NCBI GenBank assembly: GCA_015296065.1 | Contig: DVDU01000100.1 | Span: 1-64,000, forward strand | Origin: Oscillatoriaceae cyanobacterium M33_DOE_052 | Lineage (GTDB): Bacteria > Cyanobacteriota > Cyanobacteriia > Cyanobacteriales > Laspinemataceae | Direction of reading: 5' to 3' | DNA: 64,000 nucleotides | Shown: piece after piece, positions 35,457 to 43,485 of the stretch | How the letters are laid out: each line of letters starts with the position of its first letter | Position numbering within the stretch: position 1 is the first letter of the stretch | Translations under genes and position numbers: made by a program | Notes under the pieces: generated by a model | The model's input: the letters and a program-made list of their open reading frames with translations, nothing else | Told to the model about the DNA's origin: nothing | Database searches by the model: none

Positions 35457-36128
35457 ATGAAAAAAATTTTACTGGTAGATGATGACTTCAATTTGCGTCA
35501 ATCCATCAAAGAATACCTGGAAACGGTTGGCTATGCAGTAGTTGAGGCTGAGTCTGGCCAGTCAGGCTTGGAGGTGTTTGAGGAAGAATCCCCATCATTG
35601 GTGATTTCTGATGTATCTATGCCGGATTTGAATGGTTTAGAATTTTGCCGCTGCTTACGTTCCAAACGAGTTGGGCAATTAGTTCCTTTTATCTTTCTTT
35701 CCGGGTTGAGAGAGTTAGACACTCGGATTAAAGGGCACCAAATGGGGGCTGATGATTATCTGGTTAAGCCTTTTGTGATGCAAGAGCTGTTGTTTAAGAT
35801 TGAGGCTCTTTTAAACCGGTATCAACTCATCCACGAAGAGGTTTCTCGGTTGCTTCAGTTTGTCATTTTGGGCAATCAAGCTGAGGCGAAAAATCATCAC
35901 CATATGGATTTACCCCATTCAGAGCCCCCCTTAACCCTGACTCCAGCCGAGGAAAGGGTGTTTTGGGAGGTGGCTAAAGGGCTGAGCAATAAGGAAATCG
36001 CTGATAGCTTATTTATTAGCGAGAATACCGTCAGCTCCCACGTAAGTAAGATTTTGCGGAAGTTAAATTTAAAAAATCGCTATGCAATTATTAGCTTGGC
36101 TTTGGAAAGAGGATGGCAACATGGTTGA
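35457..36128 (+). CDS. NarL/LuxR-type response regulator
   Basis: 223 aa from MKKILLVDDD (an in-frame ATG at 35439 adds six residues; neither has a strong ribosome site). The receiver has LVDDDFN, phospho-Asp in LVISDVSMPDLNGLEF (~D52) and Lys in DDYLVKPF. A linker with a His run (NHHHMD) leads to a LuxR-type helix-turn-helix: LTPAEERVFWEVAKGLSNKEIA and ISENTVSSHVSKILRKL. It resembles the Ycf29-like branch of cyanobacterial and plastid regulators. No kinase adjoins on this strand; the kinases at 28.9-33.8 kb are divergent, beyond the transposase remnant. Confidence 0.9.
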   Translation: MKKILLVDDDFNLRQSIKEYLETVGYAVVEAESGQSGLEVFEEESPSLVISDVSMPDLNGLEFCRCLRSKRVGQLVPFIFLSGLRELDTRIKGHQMGADDYLVKPFVMQELLFKIEALLNRYQLIHEEVSRLLQFVILGNQAEAKNHHHMDLPHSEPPLTLTPAEERVFWEVAKGLSNKEIADSLFISENTVSSHVSKILRKLNLKNRYAIISLALERGWQHG

Positions 36129-36212
36129 GTTATAAGCTGCATCTGGGGGGATGGGGGTAGGTGTCTGGTTTTTGCTATCTTGGGAAGGACATATAATGGC
36201 TGTAATCCCCCG

Positions 36213-37406
36213 ATGAGCGAACAACCGAGACAGATCTGCATTTTGGGTGGAGGCTTTGGCGGTCTCTACACGGCTTTGCGGTTGAGCCAGTTTCCCTGGG
36301 AAGCGGCAGAAAAACCGGAAATTATCCTCGTGGATCAGCAAGATCGCTTTTTATTCTCCCCCCTGCTCTATGAATTAATCACCGGGGAGCTAGAAACCTG
36401 GGAAATTGCCCCCCCGTTTGCGGAACTGCTAGCTAATACTGGCATCCGGTTCCGCCAAGGCTCCGCCAAGGCGATCGACCTAGACTCGAAGCGGGTGGAG
36501 CTACAAGATGGCAGCGAGATAATCTGCGATCGTCTCGTCTTGACAGTTGGCGGCGAAACTCCCCTGGATATCGTCCCCGGTTGTCAGGAATACGCCCTCC
36601 CCTTCCGCACGATCGACCACGCCTATCGCCTCCAAGAAAAACTGCGGTTTTTAGAAACCTCCGACAAAGATAAAATTAGAGTCGCCGTGGTGGGTGGTGG
36701 ATACAGTGGCGTCGAACTAGCGTGTAAAATCGCCGATCGGCTAGAACACCGAGGACGCCTGCGCATCATAGAACAAGGAAACACCATCCTCGGCACATCT
36801 GCGGAATTCAACCGCGAAGCCGCCAGAAAAGCTCTCACAGAAAGGGGTATTTGGATTGACTTAGAAACCACTGTTGCCCAAATTGATGCTGACACCATCT
36901 CCCTAGTTTACAAAGAACAAACCGACATCATCCCCGTGGACTTGGTACTCTGGACTGTGGGCAACCGCGTTTCTCCCCTGATCCGTCAGCTTCCCCTCAA
37001 GCAAAACCAGCGGGGACAACTTATCGTCACCCCCACTTTGCAAACACCAGACTATCCCGATATCTTTGCATTAGGAGACTTAGCCGACTGTAGCGATGCA
37101 GGCGGACAAAAAATCCCCGCTACCGCTCAAGCCGCCATGCAACAAGCTGATTATGCCGCCTGGAATATTTGGGCTTCCCTCACTAACCGTCCCCTGCTGA
37201 GTTTCCGCTATCTCAGTTTAGGAGAAATGATGACATTAGGCACAGAAAATGCCACTCTTAGCGGTTTAGGGTTAAAACTGGACGGTTCACTAGCGGCGAT
37301 CGTGCGGCGGCTCGTTTATTTATACCGCCTCCCCACCTTAGACCACCAATTAAAAGTCGGTTTTAACTGGATGACCCGCCCCCTGCGAGATATGTTAGCA
37401 CCATAA
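36213..37406 (+). CDS. ndbB: Type 2 NAD(P)H dehydrogenase (NdbB-like)
   Basis: 397 aa. Two Rossmann dinucleotide sites: CILGGGFGGLYTALRL for FAD (residue ~8) and VAVVGGGYSGVELACKI for NAD(P)H (~residue 155). FLFSPLLYELITGELETWEIAPPF and the late FALGDLADCSDA (FAD contact) are NDH-2 features. From memory its wording is closest to Synechocystis NdbB, the demethylphylloquinone reductase needed for vitamin K1 synthesis. The C-terminal YLYRLPTLDHQLKVGFNWMTRPL is amphipathic and would bind the membrane. The ATG at 36213 gives the family start; a TTG at 36180 is in frame but unlikely. Confidence 0.88.
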   Translation: MSEQPRQICILGGGFGGLYTALRLSQFPWEAAEKPEIILVDQQDRFLFSPLLYELITGELETWEIAPPFAELLANTGIRFRQGSAKAIDLDSKRVELQDGSEIICDRLVLTVGGETPLDIVPGCQEYALPFRTIDHAYRLQEKLRFLETSDKDKIRVAVVGGGYSGVELACKIADRLEHRGRLRIIEQGNTILGTSAEFNREAARKALTERGIWIDLETTVAQIDADTISLVYKEQTDIIPVDLVLWTVGNRVSPLIRQLPLKQNQRGQLIVTPTLQTPDYPDIFALGDLADCSDAGGQKIPATAQAAMQQADYAAWNIWASLTNRPLLSFRYLSLGEMMTLGTENATLSGLGLKLDGSLAAIVRRLVYLYRLPTLDHQLKVGFNWMTRPLRDMLAP

Positions 37407-37784
37407 ACAATGAACTTCTAGGGATGGGTGAAGAAACCCGGTTTCTGATTAATACAGCGGCTCGCAGATTTATGAGGTACAGATGTTTTCTCGATGACCG
37501 GGAAAGCAGTTATGACCGCTCTGGTGTCTGTACCTCACCCACCAGAAAAACCCTGGCTCAACCAATTCCGGGAGTAGTCAGAAAAATGAGCAGATTTCAA
37601 TCATCCTATGTGATATTTTTGCTTGACCAAATCATCATTCCGTTGGGTTTTTCTGGCGGGGCGTCCGGCTGCAAGGAAAATAATCCAGGTTTTTCAAATT
37701 TCCCTAGTTACTAAGTGGAATTACCCACTGGTGGGAGCGTATCTCTGAGGGAGACACGCTCTCTGAAGCTCAGCGGTGGCGGTT
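37407..37784. other. Intergenic stretch after the NDH-2 gene
   Basis: It contains GAAACCCGGTTTCTGATTAA (one arm of the dispersed element) near 37431 and a GAGCGTATCTCTGAGG...GACACGCTCTCTG inverted repeat at 37736-37765, which may be a terminator for one or both convergent genes. A 96-codon frame here has no protein-like features and is not annotated. Confidence 0.55.
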
Positions 37785-38123
37785 TCAGTCGCCAACTTTC
37801 GATTTAAAGTCAGGGTAGGTAGAGCGATCGCCCGCTTTCACAACCCGACTTTCTTTGTCAGAAGCCGTGACATTTTCATACACCCCATCATCTCGCTTCA
37901 CCAACTTGCTGAAACCCATACTCTTGTAATCGTTGTTTGAGGTAGGCACCATCAACGCCGGAGCGCTAATTAAACGCCGCACTGGCGCCGATGTGGGCGT
38001 ATCTCCGGGTTCCCGCTGCACTAAAGCACACAATTCGCCCCAGGTTTCCACCTTGTCATTAATGCCGTGAATCACTTCTACGGTCTTGTTGTTGCTGGGA
38101 CAGAAATAATCGTAGATAGGCAT
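37785..38123 (-). CDS. FmdB-like small protein with eroded zinc ribbon
   Basis: 112 aa. MPIYDYFCPSNNKTVEV recalls the N-terminus of FmdB-type zinc ribbons (MPIYDYxCxxC), and PVRRLISAPALMV matches their P-x-R-x-S-A-P region. The CxxC pairs are lost: only C8 and C32 remain, so zinc binding is doubtful. The C-terminal half (YKSMGFSKLVKRDDGVYENV) appears conserved-looking and soluble. Cyanobacteria often carry this version. Function unknown. Confidence 0.75.
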   Translation of the reverse strand: MPIYDYFCPSNNKTVEVIHGINDKVETWGELCALVQREPGDTPTSAPVRRLISAPALMVPTSNNDYKSMGFSKLVKRDDGVYENVTASDKESRVVKAGDRSTYPDFKSKVGD

Positions 38124-38276
38124 AGGACAATCTCTATCTCCAGAATAGTTTGGCGATAAATGATATAATTGAGTTTTCTTGATTATAACTTAAAAATTTT
38201 GATTTGTCAAGAGGGCATAGTGTCATTGGTCAAATTTTTTTTGTTTCTGATGTGGCACAGGTTGGGAACCAGGGGG

Positions 38277-38346
38277 CAGAAACCGGGTTTCTTGATGAGG
38301 TTTGGGTGAGGAGGCAGAGGTTATGGCATTAGGTTCCGGTTTCTGA
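38277..38346. repeat. GAAACCGGGTTTC element copy
   Basis: CAGAAACCGGGTTTCTTGATGAGGTTTGGGTGAGGAGGCAGAGGTTATGGC... and a decayed right arm (TTCCGGTTTCTG). It overlaps the end of the 227-aa gene, whose last codons (ISETGT) are encoded by the right arm. Confidence 0.75.
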
Positions 38347-39012
38347 GATGTGGAATGCTTCTCGCATTGCCACTTCACTAGGACCAGTACGCACTAAAAT
38401 TGACCGTACCAGAGAGCCAAATATGCGCCATCCCACCAGACTTAAACTGGCATGGCGTGTTGATACCAATAAATCATCTAGTCGAATTTGGATTAAGCCA
38501 TCAAAAATCACGGCATTGGCGACAACATCATCTGCATCACCGGGCAAAGGTGGCAGATACATCCTCTGGGTGGACTTGAACTTTAGCATTTCACTCAGAA
38601 GCTGTTTGGCATTAGAATCGTTGACCCGAATGGGTTGTAATCGCAACAACAAGGCGTAATTACGGCGAAGCGGGACAAGATCGCAGGTAGAAGTAGCAAT
38701 GGCAAATTTAATCCCCGCGATCCGGTCTCCGAGAAAATAAGCCGCATCTGTACTGATAATATCCCCCTGCAAAAGAGTAAAGGGGTCTTCTGTCTCATCA
38801 ATTAGACCCTTTGCCAACACATTCTGATACTCAATGGGTTGGCATACCAGTGCGCCTTCTTCTCCAAAGACAATCTGGCGGTGTTTGGTTTTGCCCAGTT
38901 TATGGGCGAACTCCTGAATTATCTCTAAAGCCTGAGAATCATGGGAGAGATTTTTTAACTGCTTTTCTAAATCCGCTAGACTAGGAGGCGGTTGATTGTT
39001 CATTGTCGCCAT
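38329..39012 (-). CDS. Unknown protein, second gene of a two-gene operon
   Basis: 227 aa (224 from the second Met). The middle reads LLQGDIISTDAAYFLG, then KFAIATSTCDLVPLRRNYALLLRLQPI. A GD-near-start, S-x-CDL and a following LLL--PI recall a widespread but little-studied bacterial family with an iviSqsCDl--aPI core, seen near toxin or defence genes; that likeness is from memory and weak. The C-terminus (RHASLSLVGWRIFGSLVRSILVR) could be a partly amphipathic helix. Its ATG lies 3 bp after the stop of the upstream gene, so the pair is co-translated. No catalytic residues can be named. Confidence 0.7.
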   Translation of the reverse strand: MATMNNQPPPSLADLEKQLKNLSHDSQALEIIQEFAHKLGKTKHRQIVFGEEGALVCQPIEYQNVLAKGLIDETEDPFTLLQGDIISTDAAYFLGDRIAGIKFAIATSTCDLVPLRRNYALLLRLQPIRVNDSNAKQLLSEMLKFKSTQRMYLPPLPGDADDVVANAVIFDGLIQIRLDDLLVSTRHASLSLVGWRIFGSLVRSILVRTGPSEVAMREAFHISETGT

Positions 39013-39015
39013 GAT

Positions 39016-39489
39016 TTAGTCTTCTTGTCCATTGGGTTGGGGCAATTTCGGCGAGCGCAGGGGGCGAGGAATGCGATCGAGATCGAGTATGACTTCATCC
39101 TCATCATCTCCGTCTGAGGTTTCCGGTTCGAGAGCATCAAAGGCATCGCGTACCGGGAGTTCCGGCAAATTGCCGAGCATCGCCACCGCTTCAGCTAATA
39201 ACTTCAAGTGAGTTTCATCGGGATGCTTTTGGGCAGCGCGTACCGCAAGAACTACGACCTGGAGTCCTCCCCGCAGGCGATCGACATCTCGGGCTAAACC
39301 ATACAAGGTCTGAAAATCATGTTCTTCAATAATACGGTATTGACCCGATTTGGTATGAAGGGTGGCAATTACCCGCTCCTTGACCGCACTCAGGGTTTTT
39401 GCCCCCTCTAGGCGAAATTGCTCAAACGACTTCCAGGTTTGACCCACTCGTAAGCTGAACTCCCTTTCCTTTTTCTTGGCGATCGTCAT
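39016..39489 (-). CDS. Unknown helical protein, first gene of a two-gene operon
   Basis: 157 aa starting at MTIAKKKERE, with GGAGGTGG just before the ATG; a longer frame to 39597 has no such site. A basic N-terminus (AKKKEREFSLRV) is followed by helices (YGLARDVDRLRGGLQVVVLA, LKLLAEAVAMLGNL) and an acidic, proline-rich tail (ETSDGDDEDEVILDLD). It could be a DNA-binding or adaptor partner for the downstream 227-aa protein; no family recognised. Confidence 0.7.
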   Translation of the reverse strand: MTIAKKKEREFSLRVGQTWKSFEQFRLEGAKTLSAVKERVIATLHTKSGQYRIIEEHDFQTLYGLARDVDRLRGGLQVVVLAVRAAQKHPDETHLKLLAEAVAMLGNLPELPVRDAFDALEPETSDGDDEDEVILDLDRIPRPLRSPKLPQPNGQED

Positions 39490-39566
39490 AATTCCACCTC
39501 CTATGGACATCATAACGAAAACCCAACGAAAAGTCAATGCTTTTCTAATGATTTTATGCCGATGAT

Positions 39567-39665
39567 ATAGTGATTTCAAATAAAAATGAGACACCAAGTA
39601 CCTTCATAGTTACCCTCTATCCCCCAACCCCTTTCTCCCAAAAAGGGAGAAAGGGGAGTAAGACG
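39567..39665. repeat. MITE-like element, half copy
   Basis: ATATAGTGATTTCAAATAAA, AATGAGACA, then CCCTCTATCCCCCAACCCC and CTTTCTCCCAAAAAGGGAGAAAGGGG AGTAAGAC. It is the near-exact reverse complement of 58052-58150. The right half and its inverted end are replaced by a purine-rich tandem tract. Confidence 0.8.
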
Positions 39666-39860
39666 GGGAAGAGGGGGAAGAGGGGGAGGGGTGGGAAGAT
39701 GGGGAAGAGGAGGAAGGGTGGGAAGATGGGGAAGGGTGGGAAGATGGGGAAGGGTGGGGTTTAACCAAAAAAAAGGTGGAATAAATAAAGAAACCGGGTT
39801 TCTTGATGAGGTTTGGCTGCTGAGGCAAACCATCTCAAGAAAACCCGGTTTTTAGGTTTT
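39666..39860. repeat. GGGAAGATGGGGAAGGGT tandem tract and GAAACCGGGTTTC pair
   Basis: 39666-39762 is a purine-only tandem repeat with units near GGTGGGAAGATGGGGAAG. 39788-39858 is another copy of the dispersed element (AAGAAACCGGGTTTCTTGATGAGG ... AGAAAACCCGGTTTT) and abuts the ndhD stop, where its hairpin could terminate transcription. Confidence 0.75.
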
Positions 39861-39868
39861 TAGGTTAG

Positions 39869-41587
39869 TTAAATATCGGATTCCGCAAGGCGGATCGCTT
39901 TGGCGAACGGACGAGGACTGAGTGGCTTCATCCCGACGGTTGAAGTTGGTCGAACCTGACCATAAGCATCAATTACTTCTTGATTAATGGCTACCGTGGT
40001 GGTGTCATAAGTTTGCATGGCAATTTTGGGATAACAGCCCAAGCCAATAATTAACACCAAGAAACTCAGGGCGATCGCTATCTCGCGAGGACGGGCGTCA
40101 ATAAATGCCGCTTCTCCGGGTAAGATACAATTAGTACCAAAACAAACTGCTGCTTGGTTGATGATAAAGTCTTCTCGTAGTTCTGGGTCGGTGATGTCAC
40201 AAACTGGCACTTCTTTTGAGCCGTAAAAAGAACCGTAAAAGACTTCCCGCACCATTGATAATAAATAAATCGGGGTGAGAATGACTCCCACCGCGCCTAA
40301 GAAGACGATAACAAAGCGGAAAGCGGCACTATAAAATTCGCTGGTAGCAATGCCAATAAATACGGTGACTTCACTGGCAAAGCCACTCATTCCCGGCAGG
40401 GCAATAGAGGCCATTACCCCAGCGGTATAGAGGGCGAAAACTTTGGGCATAAACATCCCGATGCTCCCCATATCTTTCATGGTCATGGTATGGGTGCGAT
40501 CGTAGGTAACGCCGGTGAGGAAGAAGAGGACTGAGGCGATTAAACCGTGGGAAATCATTTGCAGCATTGCGCCGTTGATGCCGATATCGGTGAAAGAGGC
40601 AATGCCAATTAGCACAAAGCCCATGTGGGATACCGATGAATAGGCTAATCGCCGTTTCATGTTGCTTTGCGCAAAGGAAGCTAAGGCACCGTAAACGATA
40701 TTAATCACCCCCAAGGTGACTAATACTGGGGCAAAGTAGATATGAGCATCGGGCAGTAATCCCATGTTTAAGCGCATGATGCCATAGGCGCCCATTTTTA
40801 GCAAAACTCCGGCCAAAATCATGGATACTGGGGCGGAAGCTTCCCCGTGGGCATCTGGTAGCCAAGTATGGAAGGGTAAGATGGCGAGTTTGACCCCAAA
40901 GGCAAAGAGTAACCCAGCATACAGGGGCAGTTCCAGGGCTAGGGGAAAGTTTTTGAGTCCGAGTTCGGCAATATCAAAGGTGATTGGACCAGGACCGGCG
41001 AAGGCGAGGGCGAAGGCAGCTACTAGGATGAAGATGGAAGATGCGGCAGTGTAGAATAAAAACTTTGTGGCGGCGTATTGCCGTTGCGGGCCACCCCAAA
41101 TGCAGACCAGCAAGTAAACCGGGACGAGTTCCAGTTCCCACATGATGAAGAATAGCAGCAGGTCTTGGGAGATGAAGACGCCGATTTGCGCTGCGTATAA
41201 GATCAGCATCAGGAAGTAGAACATCCTAGGTTTGCGATCGACTTGCCATGCGGACAGCAGGGAAAGGGTGGTGACAAATGCTGCCAGCAGTACCAAAGGT
41301 ACGGACATGCCATCGACGGAAACCGCCCAACTGACGCCTATTTGGGGAATCCAGGTGAATTTTTCGGTGATTTGAAAGGTGGCCAGTTGTGGGTCGTATT
41401 TTTGCCAGAAGAGTACGCAAATTAGTACCAAGTCGGCGATCGCCACTGACAAGGCATACCAACGCAGGGTTTTTCCATCGCGATCGGGGATGACGGGCAC
41501 CAGGAATGCTGCCAGGAAGGGCAAGGCAAATGTGGTGGTTAACCAGGGAAATGAATCAGTAAGCATTGCCGTGGAGGTTGAGCCCAA
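39869..41587 (-). CDS. ndhD: NDH-1 subunit 4 (NdhD)
   Basis: 572 aa (565 if it starts at MLTDSFPWL, 41566). NdhD is a large proton-pumping membrane subunit of the NDH-1 complex in thylakoids, with about 14 membrane helices. Hallmarks: [15 protein letters not shown] with the key Glu, [22 protein letters not shown] with the functional Lys and His, [15 protein letters not shown] and [12 protein letters not shown]. Between helices 13 and 14 is a loop with three cysteines (VCDITDPEL...[16 protein letters not shown]), longer than the short H-x-L-DAEPRE loop I remember from NdhD1. It is monocistronic with no ndhF beside it, suggesting a NdhD2-like paralogue. NdhD type decides whether NDH-1 serves respiration or CO2 uptake. 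Confidence 0.95.
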   Translation of the reverse strand: MGSTSTAMLTDSFPWLTTTFALPFLAAFLVPVIPDRDGKTLRWYALSVAIADLVLICVLFWQKYDPQLATFQITEKFTWIPQIGVSWAVSVDGMSVPLVLLAAFVTTLSLLSAWQVDRKPRMFYFLMLILYAAQIGVFISQDLLLFFIMWELELVPVYLLVCIWGGPQRQYAATKFLFYTAASSIFILVAAFALAFAGPGPITFDIAELGLKNFPLALELPLYAGLLFAFGVKLAILPFHTWLPDAHGEASAPVSMILAGVLLKMGAYGIMRLNMGLLPDAHIYFAPVLVTLGVINIVYGALASFAQSNMKRRLAYSSVSHMGFVLIGIASFTDIGINGAMLQMISHGLIASVLFFLTGVTYDRTHTMTMKDMGSIGMFMPKVFALYTAGVMASIALPGMSGFASEVTVFIGIATSEFYSAAFRFVIVFLGAVGVILTPIYLLSMVREVFYGSFYGSKEVPVCDITDPELREDFIINQAAVCFGTNCILPGEAAFIDARPREIAIALSFLVLIIGLGCYPKIAMQTYDTTTVAINQEVIDAYGQVRPTSTVGMKPLSPRPFAKAIRLAESDI

Positions 41588-41869
41588 ACATGGGCCGGTG
41601 AAAGAACTCTGAAAATATTATCTCTGTTTTTTACTTTTTCTTTAACTTTTTTTATTATGGCGGAAACTTATGGACAGGATGGGGAAAACCTTATGCACTC
41701 TTGGCTAAAGATGCGATCGCTCTTCTGCAGTCAGCCCGCTGCACGGCACGCCCCGCCTGCTGGAGGCATATCGCCCTTGGGTCTGGGGCAGGAAATAATT
41801 ATAATCAATCCAAACAATTAGAAAATCCAATAACAGACAGTAACTTTGTTGTTACTTATCTACTGGTCG
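41588..41869. other. Spacer upstream of ndhD
   Basis: No gene. 41600-41660 is T-rich on the plus strand. It should contain the ndhD promoter on the minus strand, but no clear TATAAT was seen. Confidence 0.4.
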
Positions 41870-42112
41870 GTGGGGGCGAGAAACCGGGTTTCTTAATCAG
41901 ATTTCGGTGAGGAGGCAAAGGTTATGGCAGAAACCCGGTTTCTGGGATGGTCGGTGGGGGCGAGAAACCGGGTTTCTTAATCAGATTTGGGTGAGGAGGC
42001 AAAGGTTATGGCAGAAACCCGGTTTCTGGGCTTTAGGATGGTCTGTGGGGGGCGAGAAACCGGGTTTCTTAATCAGATTTCGGTGAGGAGGCAAACCCGG
42101 TTTCTGGGATGG
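41870..42112 (+). repeat. Three tandem copies of the GAAACCGGGTTTC element
   Basis: Three units of ~76-95 bp start at about 41874, 41953 and 42046. Each reads GGGGGCGAGAAACCGGGTTT, CTTAATCAGATTT(C/G)GGTGAGGAGGCAAAGGTTATGGCAG, AAACCCGGTTTCTGGGATGGT (given here in pieces). The third is shortened in the middle. They run directly into the TATAAT promoter of the 78-aa gene, so they form the upstream flank of that promoter. Confidence 0.9.
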
Positions 42113-42118
42113 TATAAT
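42113..42118 (+). promoter_or_regulatory. -10 box TATAAT of the duplicated promoter
   Basis: TATAAT 58 bp before the ATG at 42171. The whole segment from GGGATGGTATAATCACCAAA to the start codon is repeated with one change upstream of the NACHT gene, where the same box is also 58 bp from its ATG. Confidence 0.6.
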
Positions 42119-42170
42119 CACCAAAATGTCCCATATCCCGCCATAACCCGACTCCCTGGGGTGACACACT

Positions 42171-42407
42171 ATGGACCATCTCCGACTGGTAAAACTCAAT
42201 CAAGGACTGCTAACCGGAACCGCCCTCCTCGCCGTCGGTTCCATCGTCGCTGGGGCAGTGGGTGGCCCGGTTTTAGCGGGAATTGCCAACTTTACCGCTG
42301 GGATGACCGGGAATAATTTAGGGGCCTTAGTCGAAAAATTATGCAATAGTAGGGATGTTTTGATAAAACATGATAACTCAACCGATGAAACAATGATAAA
42401 ACCCTAA
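42171..42407 (+). CDS. Stand-alone copy of the NACHT protein's hydrophobic N-terminus
   Basis: 78 aa. It shares MDHLRLVKLNQ, LLxGTALL, GxSIxAGAxGGPV, NNLGAL and EKxxNSxDVL with the first ~65 residues of the NACHT protein at 43486, then diverges (IKHDNSTDETMIKP) and stops. A Gly/Ala-rich hydrophobic stretch (residues ~13-50) could form one or two membrane helices. It has its own copy of the promoter and leader. It could be a truncated relic of a second NACHT gene, or a small protein that binds or poisons assembly of the full-length protein through the shared domain; the second idea is speculation. Confidence 0.65.
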   Translation: MDHLRLVKLNQGLLTGTALLAVGSIVAGAVGGPVLAGIANFTAGMTGNNLGALVEKLCNSRDVLIKHDNSTDETMIKP

Positions 42408-42568
42408 ATTAGAAATGTGCCCCCCAAACCTTGACGCAACTGGTACAGGTTGCCATGCAATAACCGCAAGAACAGAAAAGTTTAGAGAGTCTGCTAGATG
42501 AGGCGCCTAGTATGTACAAGGCAATTTTTTCTGAGAGACAAATTGGCAGACAAATTGGCAGTTGCTTA

Positions 42569-43015
42569 TCATATCCATGATTCCCAATAAAATGCCTGAA
42601 CTTGGTTGATGCGCTTAAAATCACTGTCGGCAGAAACCAGGATTAATCCGTGCTGAATTGCTGTGGCAACAATCCAAAGGTCATGGTCAGTAAATCCTAA
42701 GTTGCTGATACTGGTGCGACGCCGCTTATTTTTATCTTTTGGCGCAAACTGATTAAAAACTGCTGTTTTAATCTGGCTATACAAAATAGCCGTTTCTTCA
42801 TCAAGAAAATAAAGGTCAACTTGATCCAAAAAATCTTCCACTGCTGTGATGTTTTCCTCTTTTCTTGCAGACTTATCAGCCATATACAGCAATTCCGCAT
42901 AAGTAATAATGCTAATTCCAATTACGGCATCTGCCTGATTATTCAACCTATTAATGACTTGATTGTTGCCATTAATAATATAACTACAATGGTTTGTGTC
43001 CAGTAAATAGAGCAT
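42569..43015 (-). CDS. vapC: PIN-domain toxin (VapC-like)
   Basis: 148 aa from MLYLLDTNHCSYI; upstream in-frame codons to 43060 overlap the antitoxin end and are unlikely. Metal ligands: LLDTN (D5), YAELLYMADKS (Glu), and FTDHDLWIVATAIQHG plus SADSDFKRI (Asp). This is the PIN group with a DTNHCSYII start and a C-terminal W-E-S-W-I. It follows its antitoxin by 4 bp. The cassette points against the surrounding + strand genes, sitting between the duplicated mini-gene and the full NACHT gene. Confidence 0.85.
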   Translation of the reverse strand: MLYLLDTNHCSYIINGNNQVINRLNNQADAVIGISIITYAELLYMADKSARKEENITAVEDFLDQVDLYFLDEETAILYSQIKTAVFNQFAPKDKNKRRRTSISNLGFTDHDLWIVATAIQHGLILVSADSDFKRINQVQAFYWESWI

Positions 43016-43019
43016 AATA

Positions 43020-43280
43020 TTAAAACTGGGTTTTTGAGCGAGTTTCATAAACAGAATCAAGGCATTTTTCTAGGTCATCTCCCTGCCAAGTACCGGCAAA
43101 TTTTAGTAAATTTTTGGCGGTTTTCCCTCTTTTGATCGGGGGCAATTTTCGCAAGGAAGATGCTTGAGTGGGTTCGGCGGCTTCTAGGGAGTCGAGAAAC
43201 TCACTCAAGAGGGCAAGTCTTTCCGGTGAGAGGTTGTTCAGTTGGCTGGCGACTTTTTGGCGTAATTGAGCTGTATTCAT
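43020..43280 (-). CDS. Antitoxin partner of the PIN toxin
   Basis: 86 aa: an N-terminal helical part (LRQKVASQLNNLSPERLALLSEFLDSL), a basic linker (KRGKTAKNLLKFAG) and an acidic end (WQGDDLEKCLDSVYETRSK). The FAGTWQGDDLEKCL segment is typical of antitoxins paired with this PIN type in cyanobacteria and would bind the toxin. The operon reads antitoxin then toxin. Confidence 0.75.
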   Translation of the reverse strand: MNTAQLRQKVASQLNNLSPERLALLSEFLDSLEAAEPTQASSLRKLPPIKRGKTAKNLLKFAGTWQGDDLEKCLDSVYETRSKTQF

Positions 43281-43370
43281 AGTTTTGTTTAGGAATTTAA
43301 GCTAATTATAGCATGGTTAAAGGATTATGGAACATGGCAAGCGAAAAGCCAATGTTTTGACAATTAGGGG

Positions 43371-43427
43371 CAGGGGCGAGAAACCTTCTTATCCAGATTT
43401 TGGTGAGGAGGCAAACCCCTGGGATGG
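43371..43427 (+). repeat. Shortened GAAACC element
   Basis: GGGGCGAGAAACC, TTCTTATCCAGATTTTGGTGAGGAGGCAAACCC and CTGGGATGGT: a decayed copy matching the third unit at 42046-42112, and likewise joined to TATAAT. It shows the duplication at 42.1/43.4 kb includes the repeat. Confidence 0.75.
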
Positions 43428-43433
43428 TATAAT
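43428..43433 (+). promoter_or_regulatory. -10 box TATAAT of the NACHT gene
   Basis: 58 bp before the ATG at 43486, within a ~60-bp leader nearly identical to that of the 78-aa gene. CCATATCCCGCCATAACCCG and CTCCCTGGGGTGACACACT follow in both. The G-G-TATAATCACC context has no clear -35 in the repeat upstream. Confidence 0.6.
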
Positions 43434-43485
43434 CACCAAAATGACCCATATCCCGCCATAACCCGACTCCCTGGGGTGACACACT

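Noticed and set aside
37424-37714. 96-codon frame after the NDH-2 gene
   Set aside because: It begins in a repeat arm and has no fold-like pattern.
41870-42112. Tandem palindromic units considered as a CRISPR array
   Set aside because: The units have no unique spacers of constant length, and no cas genes are present in the window. The same applies to the GGGCTAAAGCCC arrays.
42409-42568. Possible gene remnant (TLTQLVQVAMQ... and SLESLLDEAPSMYKAIF in the plus frame)
   Set aside because: The wording looks protein-like but no family could be recognised and it is interrupted; not enough to annotate.
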